Shown in pieces: positions 46,756 through 55,159 of a stretch of DNA of 64,000 nt (position 1 is its first letter; each line of letters opens with the position of its first letter). Where the stretch lies: positions 434,001 through 498,000 of the forward strand of contig CAVUMR010000002.1 in NCBI GenBank assembly GCA_963742715.1. Reading direction: 5' to 3'. Source of the DNA: CAVUMR01 sp963742715 (lineage in GTDB: Bacteria; Actinomycetota; Actinomycetes; Mycobacteriales; Micromonosporaceae). A program made the position numbers and the translations under genes. The notes under the pieces were generated by a model, which worked only from the letters and a program-made list of their open reading frames with translations, was not told where the DNA came from and searched no databases.

Positions 46756-46792
46756 TTGACCGTAGCTCTCATTTGAGAGCTACTATCAGTTC
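46756..46792 (+). promoter_or_regulatory. MFS gene promoter with embedded palindromic operator, probably leaderless
   Basis: TTGACC at 46756-46761 and TACTAT at 46781-46786 are spaced by 19 bases. Between and overlapping them lies GTAGCTCTCA-TT-TGAGAGCTAC (46762-46783), a perfect inverted repeat. The MFS ATG at 46793 is seven bases after the -10 box, so transcription should begin at or next to the start codon. The TetR protein encoded behind the MFS gene is the obvious candidate to bind here. Confidence 0.75.
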
Positions 46793-48301
46793 ATGCGGAG
46801 AAGTCGGTGGCTGGGTCTGGGAGTGCTGTGCGCCGGCCAGCTCATGGTCGACGTGGACGACGCGGTGATGAACGTCGCGCTGCCGTCCATCCAGCGCTCC
46901 GTCGGCGTACCGGCCGATCGGTTGCCCTGGCTGGTCAGTGCGTACCTGCTGGTCTTCGGCGGATGCCTGCTGCTCGGCGGCCGGCTGGCCGACCGGCTCG
47001 GCTGCCGCCGGATGCTGCTCGGCGGACTTGTGCTGTTCGTACTCGCGTCGGTCGCGGGTGCGGCCGCGCGGAACACGTCGATGATCGTGCTGGCACGCGG
47101 GGGGCAGGGGCTCGCCGCCGCGCTGCTCGCGCCGGCGGCCATGGCCACCCTGCTCGGCGCCTTTCCGGAACCCACCGAGCGGGCCCGGGCGCTCGGCGTG
47201 TGGGGAGCGATCACCGGTGGTGGAGTGGCGGTCGGGCTGGTGATCGGCGGGCTGGTGACCGACCTGCTCGGCTGGCGCTGGGTGTTCGGCCTGAACGCGG
47301 TGGTGGCGATGGCGCTGCTCGTCGCGGCGCCGTTCCTGGTGCCGGCGCAACCGGGGCTGGACCGGCGCCCGTTCGACCTGTTCGGTGCGGTGACCGCCAC
47401 CGCCGGCCTGATCGCACTGGTACACGGGCTGGACACCGCGCGGGAGTACGGCTGGACCGACCCGGTCACGGTCGGCACGTTCGGGGTAGCGGCGGCACTG
47501 CTGACGGCGTTCACCGTGAGCCAGACCAGGCGCGCGCACCCGTTGCTGCCGCTGCGGCTGCTCGCCCGGCGGTCGGTGGCACTGGCCGACGCGGCCGCGC
47601 TCGCCGTCGCGGCCGGACTGCTCGGCACGTTCTACTTCGCGTCGCTGTACCTGCAGCTCCAGCTCGGCTTCTCGCCGCTGCGTACCGCCCTCGGCTACCT
47701 GCCGATGATCGTCATGCTGGCGATCGGGGCCACCCTCGCGTCCACCCTCGGCCCGCGGTTCGGGGTACGGCCGGGGCTGATCGCGGGCAGCGTCGCGACC
47801 GGGGCCGGGCTGTTGCTGCTCGCCCGGATGGCGCACGGCGGGTCGTACCGCGGCGCGGTGCTGCCCGCGCTGCTGGTCACCGGACTCGGCATCGGACTCG
47901 CGTTCGTCTCGCTGACCGTGACCGCGGTGGACGGCGTACCGGACCGCGACCGCGGCCTCGCTTCCGGCCTGTACAACACGTCGGTGCAGCTCGGCGGCGG
48001 GCTCGGCCTGGCCGTGCTGACGACGGTCGCGTCCGCGCGTACCGACCACCTGACCGGTGGCGGCGCCCCGGCCGACGCCGCGATCACCGGTGGCTACGGC
48101 TGGGGCGCGGTGGCCGGGGCCGGACTGGTGCTGGTCGGCGTCGTGCTGGCCGTGCTGATGCCGGCGGGCGCCGGGCGAGCCGCGCCCACCCCGTCCGCTG
48201 CCGGGCGCGCCGCGCCCACCCCGTCCGCTGCCGGCCGCGCCGCGCCCGCGTCGGCCGGTGCCGCCGCACCCGTGCCGGCGGGACGAGAATCGGACGCATG
48301 A
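46793..48301 (+). CDS. MFS drug-efflux transporter (DHA2 family)
   Basis: The protein has 502 residues with about 14 transmembrane helices, beginning WLGLGVLCAGQLMVDVDDAV. The DHA2 motifs are present: VMNVALPSIQ in helix 1 and GGRLADRLGCRRML after helix 2. It exports a drug-like or toxic compound by proton antiport. The C-terminal ~45 residues are a low-complexity AGRAAPTPSA repeat. The stop overlaps the tetR ATG (ATGA), so exporter and repressor are cotranslated, giving negative feedback if the repressor acts on the upstream palindrome. Confidence 0.9.
   Translation: MRRSRWLGLGVLCAGQLMVDVDDAVMNVALPSIQRSVGVPADRLPWLVSAYLLVFGGCLLLGGRLADRLGCRRMLLGGLVLFVLASVAGAAARNTSMIVLARGGQGLAAALLAPAAMATLLGAFPEPTERARALGVWGAITGGGVAVGLVIGGLVTDLLGWRWVFGLNAVVAMALLVAAPFLVPAQPGLDRRPFDLFGAVTATAGLIALVHGLDTAREYGWTDPVTVGTFGVAAALLTAFTVSQTRRAHPLLPLRLLARRSVALADAAALAVAAGLLGTFYFASLYLQLQLGFSPLRTALGYLPMIVMLAIGATLASTLGPRFGVRPGLIAGSVATGAGLLLLARMAHGGSYRGAVLPALLVTGLGIGLAFVSLTVTAVDGVPDRDRGLASGLYNTSVQLGGGLGLAVLTTVASARTDHLTGGGAPADAAITGGYGWGAVAGAGLVLVGVVLAVLMPAGAGRAAPTPSAAGRAAPTPSAAGRAAPASAGAAAPVPAGRESDA
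48170..48247 (+). repeat. 30-bp tandem repeat in the MFS gene 3' end
   Basis: Two full 30-base units (48170-48199, 48200-48229) and a partial third encode AGRAAPTPSA repeats in the cytoplasmic tail of the exporter. The repeat is in frame, next to the gene border. Confidence 0.85.
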
Positions 48302-48882
48302 CGGTCGGGCCCGGACTCCGTGAGCGGAAGAAGCGACGTACCCGCGACACCCTGCAGCGCGAGGCGATGCGACTGTTCGCCGAACACGGGTACGACGAGA
48401 CCACCGTGGAGCAGATCGCGGCCGCCGCCGAGGTGTCCGTCAGCACGTTCTTCCGCTACTTCCCGACCAAGGAAGACGTGGTGCTGACCGACTCGTTCGA
48501 CCCGATGATCGCCCAGCAGTTCGTCGCCCGGCCGGCGGGAGAACCGCCGGCCGACGCGTTCCGGCAGTCCATGCGCGAGTTGCTCGCCGTGATCCCGGCC
48601 GCCGAGCTCGACCTCGCCCTGGCCCGGGCCCGGCTCAGCATGCGGGTGCCGGCACTGCGGGCCCGCACGCTGGACAACCAGCTCGGCACCGCCGGCATGC
48701 TCGCCGACGCGGTCGCGGCCCGCACCGGTCGACCGGCGGACGACTATCGGGTACGGGTGGCCGCATTCGTGCTGGCCGGAGCGCTCACCGTCGCGGTGCT
48801 GCGGTGGGCCGAAACCGACGGCGCCGAGCCGCTGCCCGAGCTGATCGACAGTGCGCTCGGCCTCATCCGTCTCGACCTCTGA
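48298..48882 (+). CDS. TetR family repressor
   Basis: The protein has 194 residues. The N-terminal helix-turn-helix is standard: RDTLQREAMRLFAEHGYDET then VEQIAAAAEVSVSTFFRYF. The C-terminal ligand domain is variable. It starts inside the stop of the exporter gene. By position it should repress the exporter promoter at 46.76 kb until a drug-like ligand binds. Confidence 0.9.
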   Translation: MTVGPGLRERKKRRTRDTLQREAMRLFAEHGYDETTVEQIAAAAEVSVSTFFRYFPTKEDVVLTDSFDPMIAQQFVARPAGEPPADAFRQSMRELLAVIPAAELDLALARARLSMRVPALRARTLDNQLGTAGMLADAVAARTGRPADDYRVRVAAFVLAGALTVAVLRWAETDGAEPLPELIDSALGLIRLDL

Positions 48883-48948
48883 CCAGAGAAGGCCTGGAGT
48901 CCGCCGCCACACCGCCGACGTTCCTGGACACGGCACTAGCGTGAGGGC

Positions 48949-50430
48949 GTGACGCAACCGCACGAGCTGACGATGCTCGAACAGGCCGCCGCCATCCGCG
49001 CCGGCGAACTGTCCCCGGTCGAGCTGGTCGAGCACTATCTGGACCGGATCGACCGGTACGACCCGGAGCTCGGCGCGTTCGTCACGGTCACCGCCGACGC
49101 CGCCCGGGCAGCCGCGCGGGCGGCCGAGGCCGCGGTCACCGCTGCTCGCGGCGCCGACCTGCCGCCGCTGCACGGCGTACCGATCGCGATCAAGGACCTG
49201 ACCATGACCGCGGGGGTACGCACCACGTTCGGCTCGGTACCGTTCGCGGACTTCGTACCGCCGGTGGATGCCGACGTGGTCGCCCTGCTCCGCGCCGCCG
49301 GCACGATCAGCCTCGGCAAGACGGCCACCAGCGAGTTCGGCGTCTCCCTGTACACCGAGACCAGACTCGGACCGCCCGCGCGCAATCCCTGGAGTACCGG
49401 AAACACTCCTGGCGGGTCGTCCGGCGGTGCGGCCGCGGCGGTGGCCGCCGGGCTGATCCCGGCCGGTCAGGGCAGCGACGGCGGCGGCTCGCTGCGGATT
49501 CCGGCCTCGATCTGCGGGCTGGTCGGGTACAAGCCGACCCGCGGCCTGGTGTCCGGCGGTCCGCTCGGCGCGGGCGGGTTCGGGCTGCCCGGCAACGGGC
49601 CGATCGGCCGTACCGTCGCCGACGTCGCGGCGCTGCTCGACGCGATGGCGGTACCGGTGCCCGGTGAGCCGTACCCGCCGCCCGCGCCGCCGGCCGCCGG
49701 GTCCTACCTGGCCGCGGTACGGGCCGGGGTCACACGGCCGCTGCGGATCGGCCGGCACGCCAGGCCGGCGCTCGCCGACGTACCCGTGGACGGGTCCTGT
49801 CTCGGCGCCTGGGAGGACGCCTGCCGGGCGCTGGCCGGGGCCGGACACGTGGTGGAGGACGTGACCGGTCCGTTCGGACCGCAGCTGCTGCCGGACTTCC
49901 GGGTGCTGTGGGCGGTACTGACCGATCCGGGGCTGCCGCCGGAGCGGTACGACGAGCTGCTGCCGCTGACCGCCTGGCTCACCCGGCAGGCTCGGGACAT
50001 CCGGGCCGGCGAGCTGGTCGCGGCGCAGACCCGACTGCAGGCCGCGGTCCGCCGGGCGCTGCGGGACCTGCGCGGGTACGACCTGATCGTCACGCCGACG
50101 CTGGCGGTGCCACAGGCGCCGGTCGGCTCGTTCGCGGCGCTGGAGCCGGCCGAGGACTTCGCCGCGCAGACCCGGATGTCGCCGTTCTGCGCGGTGTACA
50201 ACCTCACCGGGCAGCCGGCGATCTCGGTGCCGCTCGGCAGTACCCCGGACGGGTTGCCGGTCGGAGTGATGCTGGCCGGTCGGGTGGGGGAGGACGCCAC
50301 CGTGCTCGCGGCGGCCGCCGCGCTGGAGGCCGCCCGGCCGTGGCGGGACCGGCACCCGGCAATCTGGCGGGAGGGGCGCTCGGCTACCGTGATGGTCACT
50401 TCACGGTCCCTGCGACGCGAGGGGCGTTAG
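48949..50430 (+). CDS. amidase (amidase-signature family)
   Basis: The protein has 493 residues from GTG 48949. The catalytic Lys is in GVPIAIKDL, the signature loop is TPGGSSGGAAAAVAAG, and the nucleophile region is GSDGGGSLRIPAS, giving the Ser-cisSer-Lys triad. The start LTMLEQAAAIRAGELSPVEL is typical of GatA-like amidases, but no gatB/gatC is adjacent, so it is a stand-alone amidase with unknown amide substrate. It lies seven bases before the small membrane-protein gene. Confidence 0.9.
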   Translation: MTQPHELTMLEQAAAIRAGELSPVELVEHYLDRIDRYDPELGAFVTVTADAARAAARAAEAAVTAARGADLPPLHGVPIAIKDLTMTAGVRTTFGSVPFADFVPPVDADVVALLRAAGTISLGKTATSEFGVSLYTETRLGPPARNPWSTGNTPGGSSGGAAAAVAAGLIPAGQGSDGGGSLRIPASICGLVGYKPTRGLVSGGPLGAGGFGLPGNGPIGRTVADVAALLDAMAVPVPGEPYPPPAPPAAGSYLAAVRAGVTRPLRIGRHARPALADVPVDGSCLGAWEDACRALAGAGHVVEDVTGPFGPQLLPDFRVLWAVLTDPGLPPERYDELLPLTAWLTRQARDIRAGELVAAQTRLQAAVRRALRDLRGYDLIVTPTLAVPQAPVGSFAALEPAEDFAAQTRMSPFCAVYNLTGQPAISVPLGSTPDGLPVGVMLAGRVGEDATVLAAAAALEAARPWRDRHPAIWREGRSATVMVTSRSLRREGR

Positions 50431-50436
50431 CCTGCG

Positions 50437-50724
50437 ATGTCTTTGCTGGAGACGGTGCTCACCTTCGGCGGCATACCCGCCGCGGTGGTGTTCCTGATGA
50501 CCGGTCTGGTCTACGGCGTCAGCGCCCGCGGTGGCCGGCGCTACCGCCCGGGCCGGCCGTACGAGTTCACCCCGGTGTGGTTCCTCAGCGCGGCCACGCC
50601 CGGCGGCGGCAGCGGTGCCGGACACAAGGCCGCTCTGCCGGCCCACGACCGGGCCGCGCTGCCCGCGGCGGTCACCGAGCCGGAGGCGCGCGACGTGAAG
50701 GGAGGGGCCAGTGGCAGCTGGTGA
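50437..50724 (+). CDS. ctaJ: small membrane protein, probable aa3-type cytochrome oxidase subunit CtaJ
   Basis: The protein has 95 residues. One transmembrane helix (GGIPAAVVFLMTGLVYGVSA) follows a short LETVLTF start, then RRYRPGRPYEFTPVWFLS and a disordered tail. The LExVL-x-GIP helix followed by RYRPGxP...PVW matches the small actinobacterial oxidase subunit CtaJ as I know it. Context agrees: in mycobacteria the ctaJ gene lies between the HNH and pepN genes next to a DUF5130 gene, which is the arrangement here. If correct it binds the cytochrome oxidase of the bcc-aa3 supercomplex. It overlaps the next gene by 14 bases. Confidence 0.65.
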   Translation: MSLLETVLTFGGIPAAVVFLMTGLVYGVSARGGRRYRPGRPYEFTPVWFLSAATPGGGSGAGHKAALPAHDRAALPAAVTEPEARDVKGGASGSW

Positions 50725-51211
50725 GGCGACCGTGGCGACCGACCCCGCGGACGTGTCCGCCGCGAGCCGGCCGGAACCCGCTCCGGACACTCCGGTCAGC
50801 GACGCCCACGCGGAGACCGAGCCGTCGGTCCGGTCCGCGTTTCCCGAGGCCCTGTCCGGGCCGTTCAGCACCCGTCAGCTCATCCGGCTGGACGAGGCGC
50901 TCCGCGCCGCCGATCGGGAGAGCCGGCTGACCTTCAGCGTGTACGTCGGTGACCTGGCGAGCCCGACCAGGGACGACGCCGAGCGGCTGCACAACCAGCT
51001 GGCCGACCCGGCCAACAGCGTGCTGATCGCGATCTCGCCGAACCAGCGGGCGCTGGAGATCGTGACCGGCGAGCGGGCCCGGCGGCGACTGCCCGACCGG
51101 GTGTGCGCGCTCGCCGCGCTGTCGATGACCGCCACCTTCTCCGGTGGCGACCTCACCGGTGGCATCGTCACCGGCCTGCGCATGCTGACCGACCAGGCCA
51201 GCATCGGCTGA
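50711..51211 (+). CDS. DUF5130 family protein (TPM-domain-like)
   Basis: The protein has 166 residues from GTG 50711 with GGGAGGGG upstream. The first ~50 residues are disordered. The folded part has FSTRQLIRLDEALRAADRES, FSVYVGDLA and SVLIAISPNQRALEIVTGER, which together resemble TPM/DUF5130 domains. There is no signal peptide. Function is unknown; TPM domains are linked to membrane complex repair or assembly, and its overlap with the CtaJ-like gene suggests a link to the oxidase. Confidence 0.75.
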   Translation: MAAGEATVATDPADVSAASRPEPAPDTPVSDAHAETEPSVRSAFPEALSGPFSTRQLIRLDEALRAADRESRLTFSVYVGDLASPTRDDAERLHNQLADPANSVLIAISPNQRALEIVTGERARRRLPDRVCALAALSMTATFSGGDLTGGIVTGLRMLTDQASIG

Positions 51212-51303
51212 CCCGCACCACTCCGCCCTTTCCCGTACCTGACTGCCGCCGTTATCGTTGCGCGGACATTCTCGCTGGTACCGGCGGTAGGAGGTGGCTC
51301 GGC

Positions 51304-54300
51304 GTGCATGACGACCGGCCGATGGTGGAGAGGCGCCTCGAGCGGGCGCTGGTACAGCGGATCCGGCCGGCCGTCTACGGCGCCACCGCGCCGCTGACCG
51401 TGGCGGCCTGGACCGCGCCGGGTGAACCGGTACCGGCGGCCGAGGCCCTGGCGCAGACCTTCGAGCCGTTCGAGGTCGGTACCGCCTGGGGCGCCCCGTG
51501 GTCGACCACCTGGTTCCGGCTGACCGGCGAGATCCCGGCCGAGTGGGCCGGTCGTCGGGTGGAGGTCGTCGTCGACTTCGGGTTCTCCCCGGAGCACGGC
51601 CCCGGTTTCTCCGCCGAGGGTCTCGCGTACGACCCGGACGGCGTACCGATCAAGGGCATCGCGCCGCGCAACCAGTACGTACCGGTCAGCACGAGCGCCA
51701 CCGCCGGCCAACCCGTCGAGCTGTACGTCGAGGGCGCCGCCAACCCGCCGGTCCCCGGCTTCGCGCCGACGCCGCTCGGCGATCCGGAGACGGCCGGCGA
51801 CGAACCGATGTACCGGCTGGCCCGGGCAGAGCTGGCGGTACCGGACGAGACCGTGTGGCACCTGGTGATCGACATCGAGGTGCTGGACGGCTTGATGCGC
51901 GAACTGTCCCCGGACGACCCGCGCCGGCACCAGATCCTGCGCGCGCTGGAGCGGATGCTCGACCGGCTCGACCTGCACGACGTAACCGGTACCGCGGCCG
52001 CGGCCCGGGATGAGCTGATCGAGGTACTGGCCAGCCCCGCGCACGCCAGTGCGCACCGCATCTCCGCGGTCGGACACGCGCACATCGACAGCGCCTGGCT
52101 GTGGCCGCTGCGGGAGACCAAGCGGAAGTGCGCGCGTACCTTCGCCAACGTCACCGCGCTGGCCGCCGAGTACCCCGAGCTGGTCTTCGCCTGTTCCCAG
52201 GCCCAGCAGTACGCCTGGATCAAGGAGAACCAGCCGGCCCTCTTCGAGCGGATCCGGGCGGACGTCCGCAACGGCCAGTGGGCGCCGGCCGGCGGCATGT
52301 GGGTCGAGTCGGACGCGAACCTGCCCGGCAGTGAGGCGCTGGCCCGGCAGCTCATCCACGGCAAGCGGTTCTTCCTGGACAACTTCGACTACGAGTGCGA
52401 AGAGGTCTGGCTGCCCGACTCGTTCGGGTACACCGCGGCGTTCCCGCAGCTCGCGCGGCTGGCCGGGGCGCGCTGGTTCCTCACCCAGAAGCTGTCCTGG
52501 AACACCACGAACAAGATGCCGCACCACACGTTCTGGTGGGAGGGCATCGACGGCACCCGGGTGTTCACGCACTTCCCGCCGATCGACACGTACAACTCGA
52601 TGCTGGCCGGCAGCGAGCTGGCGCACGCGGTACGCAACTACTCGGAGAAGGGGTACGCGACCCGGTCGCTGGCCCCGTTCGGGTACGGCGACGGTGGCGG
52701 TGGTCCGACCCGCGAGATGCTGGAGCGGGCCCGCCGGCTCGCGGATCTGGAAGGTTCGCCGCGGGTCACGGTCGAGCCGCCGGCCCGGTTCTTCGCCGCC
52801 GCCGAGGAGGAGTACCCGGACGCCCCGGTCTGGTCCGGCGAGATGTACCTGGAGCTGCACCGCGCCACGTACACCACGCAGGCCAAGACGAAGTCCGGCA
52901 ACCGGCGCAGCGAGCACCTGCTGCGGGAGGCGGAGCTGTGGGCGACCGCGGCCGCGCTGCACACCGGGGCCGACTACCCGTACGACGAGCTCGACCGGCT
53001 CTGGAAGATCGTGCTGCTGCACCAGTTTCACGACATCCTGCCGGGCAGTTCGATCGCCTGGGTACACCGGCAGGCGCGCGAGGCGTACGAGCAGGTCCGG
53101 CTCGACCTCGAGGCGCTGATCGCGTCGACGGTGGGTGACGACGACGGCGGGGTACGGGTTTTCAACGCCGCGCCGCACGAGCGGGCCGAGGTGATCGCGG
53201 TACCGGTGGAGCTGGTCGCCGCGTCGGTCGATGGCGCCGAGGTGGCGCAGAAGCTGCACGACGGTCAGGTGGCGGCCTGGGCGACCGCGCCGGCGCTCGG
53301 GGTCGGGGTGGCCGAGCCGGACCTGCCGGGTGGCCCGGCGATCGAGCCGGTGACCGTCAGGTCGACCGGCGACGGGTACCTGCTGGACAACGGGCTGCTG
53401 CGGGTGCTGGTGGACGGCGACGGGCTGCTCGCCTCGGTGGTGGACCTCGGCTCCGGCCGGGAGGCGCTGCCGCCCGGTGCCCGGGGCAACCTGCTCCAGC
53501 TGCACCCGGACCACCCGAACATGTGGGACGCCTGGGACATCGACGCGCACTACAAGCGCACGGTCGTCGACCTCACCGCCGCCGACGTGGTGGAGGTGGT
53601 GGACAACGGGCCGCTGGTCGCGGCGGTACGGGTGGAGCGCTCGTTCGGTTCCTCGACGGTCACCCAGCTCCTGCGGCTGCGCGCCGGGGCCCGCCGGGTC
53701 GACGTGGAGACCGAGGTCGACTGGCACGAGTCGGAGAAGGTGCTCAAGGCCGCGTTCCCGCTGGACATCCACGCCGACCGGTCCACCGCCGAGATCCAGT
53801 TCGGGCACCTGCACCGCTCCACCCACACGAACACCAGTTGGGATTCCGCCCGGTTCGAGATCTACGCGCACCGGTGGATGTACGTGGGGGAGCCCGGGTA
53901 CGGCGCGGCGGTGCTGAACGACGCGACGTACGGCCACGATGTCAGCCGTACCAGCCGTCCGACCGGTGGTACGACCACCACGATCCGGCTCACGTTGCTG
54001 CGAGCGCCCCGGTACCCGGATCCGGAGACCGACCAGGGCCGGCACCTGTTCCGGTACGCGCTGCTGCCCGGCGCCACGATCGGTGACGCGGTGGCCGAGG
54101 GGTACGCGCTGAACCTGCCGCTGCGGGCGGTACCCGGAGACTCCGCCGAACTGCCGCCGGTGGTGACCGTCGACAACCCGGCGGTCGTGGTCGAGGCGGT
54201 GAAGCTGGCCGACGACCGCTCCGGGGATCTGGTGGTACGGCTGTACGAGTCGCGTGGCGGACGAGCGGTCGCGCGGGTCCGGGCCGGCGTACCGGTCACC

Positions 54301-54429
54301 GGCGCGGCCGCGGTCGACCTGCTCGAACGGCCGCTGTCACCGGAACAGCCGCTGGAGGTGGAAGGCGGCGGGGTCGAGCTGTCGCTGCGCCCGTTCCAGA
54401 TCATGACCCTGCGGTTCGCCCGGTCCTGA
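51304..54429 (+). CDS. alpha-mannosidase, glycoside hydrolase family 38
   Basis: The protein has 1041 residues from GTG 51304, preceded by GGAGG; frames upstream are not coding. Residues ~1-250 are the N-terminal domain. The GH38 active-site domain follows: AVGHAHIDSAWLWPLRETKR (zinc ligands His, Asp), GMWVESDANLPGSE, LPDSFGYTAAFPQL with the nucleophile aspartate, and HQFHDILPGSSI with the last zinc histidine. A beta-rich C-terminal half completes it. It has no signal peptide, so it works on imported or internal mannosides. It is likely an accessory gene in this block. Confidence 0.93.
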   Translation: MHDDRPMVERRLERALVQRIRPAVYGATAPLTVAAWTAPGEPVPAAEALAQTFEPFEVGTAWGAPWSTTWFRLTGEIPAEWAGRRVEVVVDFGFSPEHGPGFSAEGLAYDPDGVPIKGIAPRNQYVPVSTSATAGQPVELYVEGAANPPVPGFAPTPLGDPETAGDEPMYRLARAELAVPDETVWHLVIDIEVLDGLMRELSPDDPRRHQILRALERMLDRLDLHDVTGTAAAARDELIEVLASPAHASAHRISAVGHAHIDSAWLWPLRETKRKCARTFANVTALAAEYPELVFACSQAQQYAWIKENQPALFERIRADVRNGQWAPAGGMWVESDANLPGSEALARQLIHGKRFFLDNFDYECEEVWLPDSFGYTAAFPQLARLAGARWFLTQKLSWNTTNKMPHHTFWWEGIDGTRVFTHFPPIDTYNSMLAGSELAHAVRNYSEKGYATRSLAPFGYGDGGGGPTREMLERARRLADLEGSPRVTVEPPARFFAAAEEEYPDAPVWSGEMYLELHRATYTTQAKTKSGNRRSEHLLREAELWATAAALHTGADYPYDELDRLWKIVLLHQFHDILPGSSIAWVHRQAREAYEQVRLDLEALIASTVGDDDGGVRVFNAAPHERAEVIAVPVELVAASVDGAEVAQKLHDGQVAAWATAPALGVGVAEPDLPGGPAIEPVTVRSTGDGYLLDNGLLRVLVDGDGLLASVVDLGSGREALPPGARGNLLQLHPDHPNMWDAWDIDAHYKRTVVDLTAADVVEVVDNGPLVAAVRVERSFGSSTVTQLLRLRAGARRVDVETEVDWHESEKVLKAAFPLDIHADRSTAEIQFGHLHRSTHTNTSWDSARFEIYAHRWMYVGEPGYGAAVLNDATYGHDVSRTSRPTGGTTTTIRLTLLRAPRYPDPETDQGRHLFRYALLPGATIGDAVAEGYALNLPLRAVPGDSAELPPVVTVDNPAVVVEAVKLADDRSGDLVVRLYESRGGRAVARVRAGVPVTGAAAVDLLERPLSPEQPLEVEGGGVELSLRPFQIMTLRFARS

Positions 54430-54466
54430 GTTCCATCCGCGCGGGATCAGCCGGTCATCGCGTCCG

Positions 54467-55072
54467 TTAGCCGGAGCGGAGCTGGTCCACCAGAGCCGGC
54501 GGGGCGCCGTGCCACCACGGGTCGCCGGCCGCGGCGTGCGCGATGAGCCGCAGGTGCTCGCCCTGCCGGGCCAGCTCGCGGCGCACGTCGTCCTGCCGGT
54601 CCGGCGGGAACTCGCCGTCCCAGCGCCGGTCCAGCGCCTCGAACACCCGGGCGGCCGCCAGCGCCGCGAAGTCGACCAGGCCGTGTACCACGCAGTTCGC
54701 CGCGAAGTACGTCGCGGCCACCTCGTCCTGGTCGGCGTCGTCCGGCCCGTCCTGCCCCTCGTGGTGGCACTGCGGGCTCAGGTAGTACCGCCCGAGCGCG
54801 TGGGTCACCTCGTAGAACCGGTCGTCGTCGCCGGCCGCGTACCGCCAGACCGCGTCCAGCACCGGTCGCCAGCCTCGGCTGTACTCCCGCTGCTCGGCCG
54901 CGGGCTGCTCGTCGTACCACCGGAACAGCTGCTCGGCACAGGACGCGGCGAACAGCATCGTGCCGCGGTGCCGGGCGTGCGACGGGAGCCCGGCCAGGGC
55001 CTGCCGCAGCGTGTCGTCATGCGCGGTGAGCAGGCGCAACTCCGCGCGGTCAGGATCGGGATCGGGTACCAC
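54467..55072 (-). CDS. conserved protein of unknown function, possibly DUF416-like
   Basis: The protein has 201 residues, cytoplasmic and mostly helical. LPSHARHRGTMLFAASCAEQLF and GWRPVLDAVWRYAAGDDDRF resemble the helical start of DUF416 proteins (small proteins that count as 'unknown' even in E. coli, YjaG). A second helical block VHGLVDFAALAAARVFEALD follows. No catalytic motif is seen. It converges with the mannosidase gene and diverges from the FkbM gene. Confidence 0.6.
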   Translation of the reverse strand: MVPDPDPDRAELRLLTAHDDTLRQALAGLPSHARHRGTMLFAASCAEQLFRWYDEQPAAEQREYSRGWRPVLDAVWRYAAGDDDRFYEVTHALGRYYLSPQCHHEGQDGPDDADQDEVAATYFAANCVVHGLVDFAALAAARVFEALDRRWDGEFPPDRQDDVRRELARQGEHLRLIAHAAAGDPWWHGAPPALVDQLRSG

Positions 55073-55159
55073 CGGGCGACCCTACCGGGCTGGCAGCGCC
55101 GACAACGGGTTGACGATGCGGCAACGCGAAGGGTTGCGGAGCCGATACGATCCGTGATC

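Noticed and set aside
42477..46772. Single 1431-residue protein on the minus strand
   Set aside because: It joins a kynureninase fragment, out-of-frame dehydrogenase sequence and a complete GAF regulator. The real dehydrogenase gene lies in another frame at 44471-45259 and the kynureninase C-terminus is in another frame, so the long frame is a result of a frameshift and GC-rich DNA.
50875..54045. 1056-codon frame on the minus strand opposite the alpha-mannosidase
   Set aside because: It is a shadow of the GH38 gene, which has all catalytic motifs; the antisense sequence is low-complexity.
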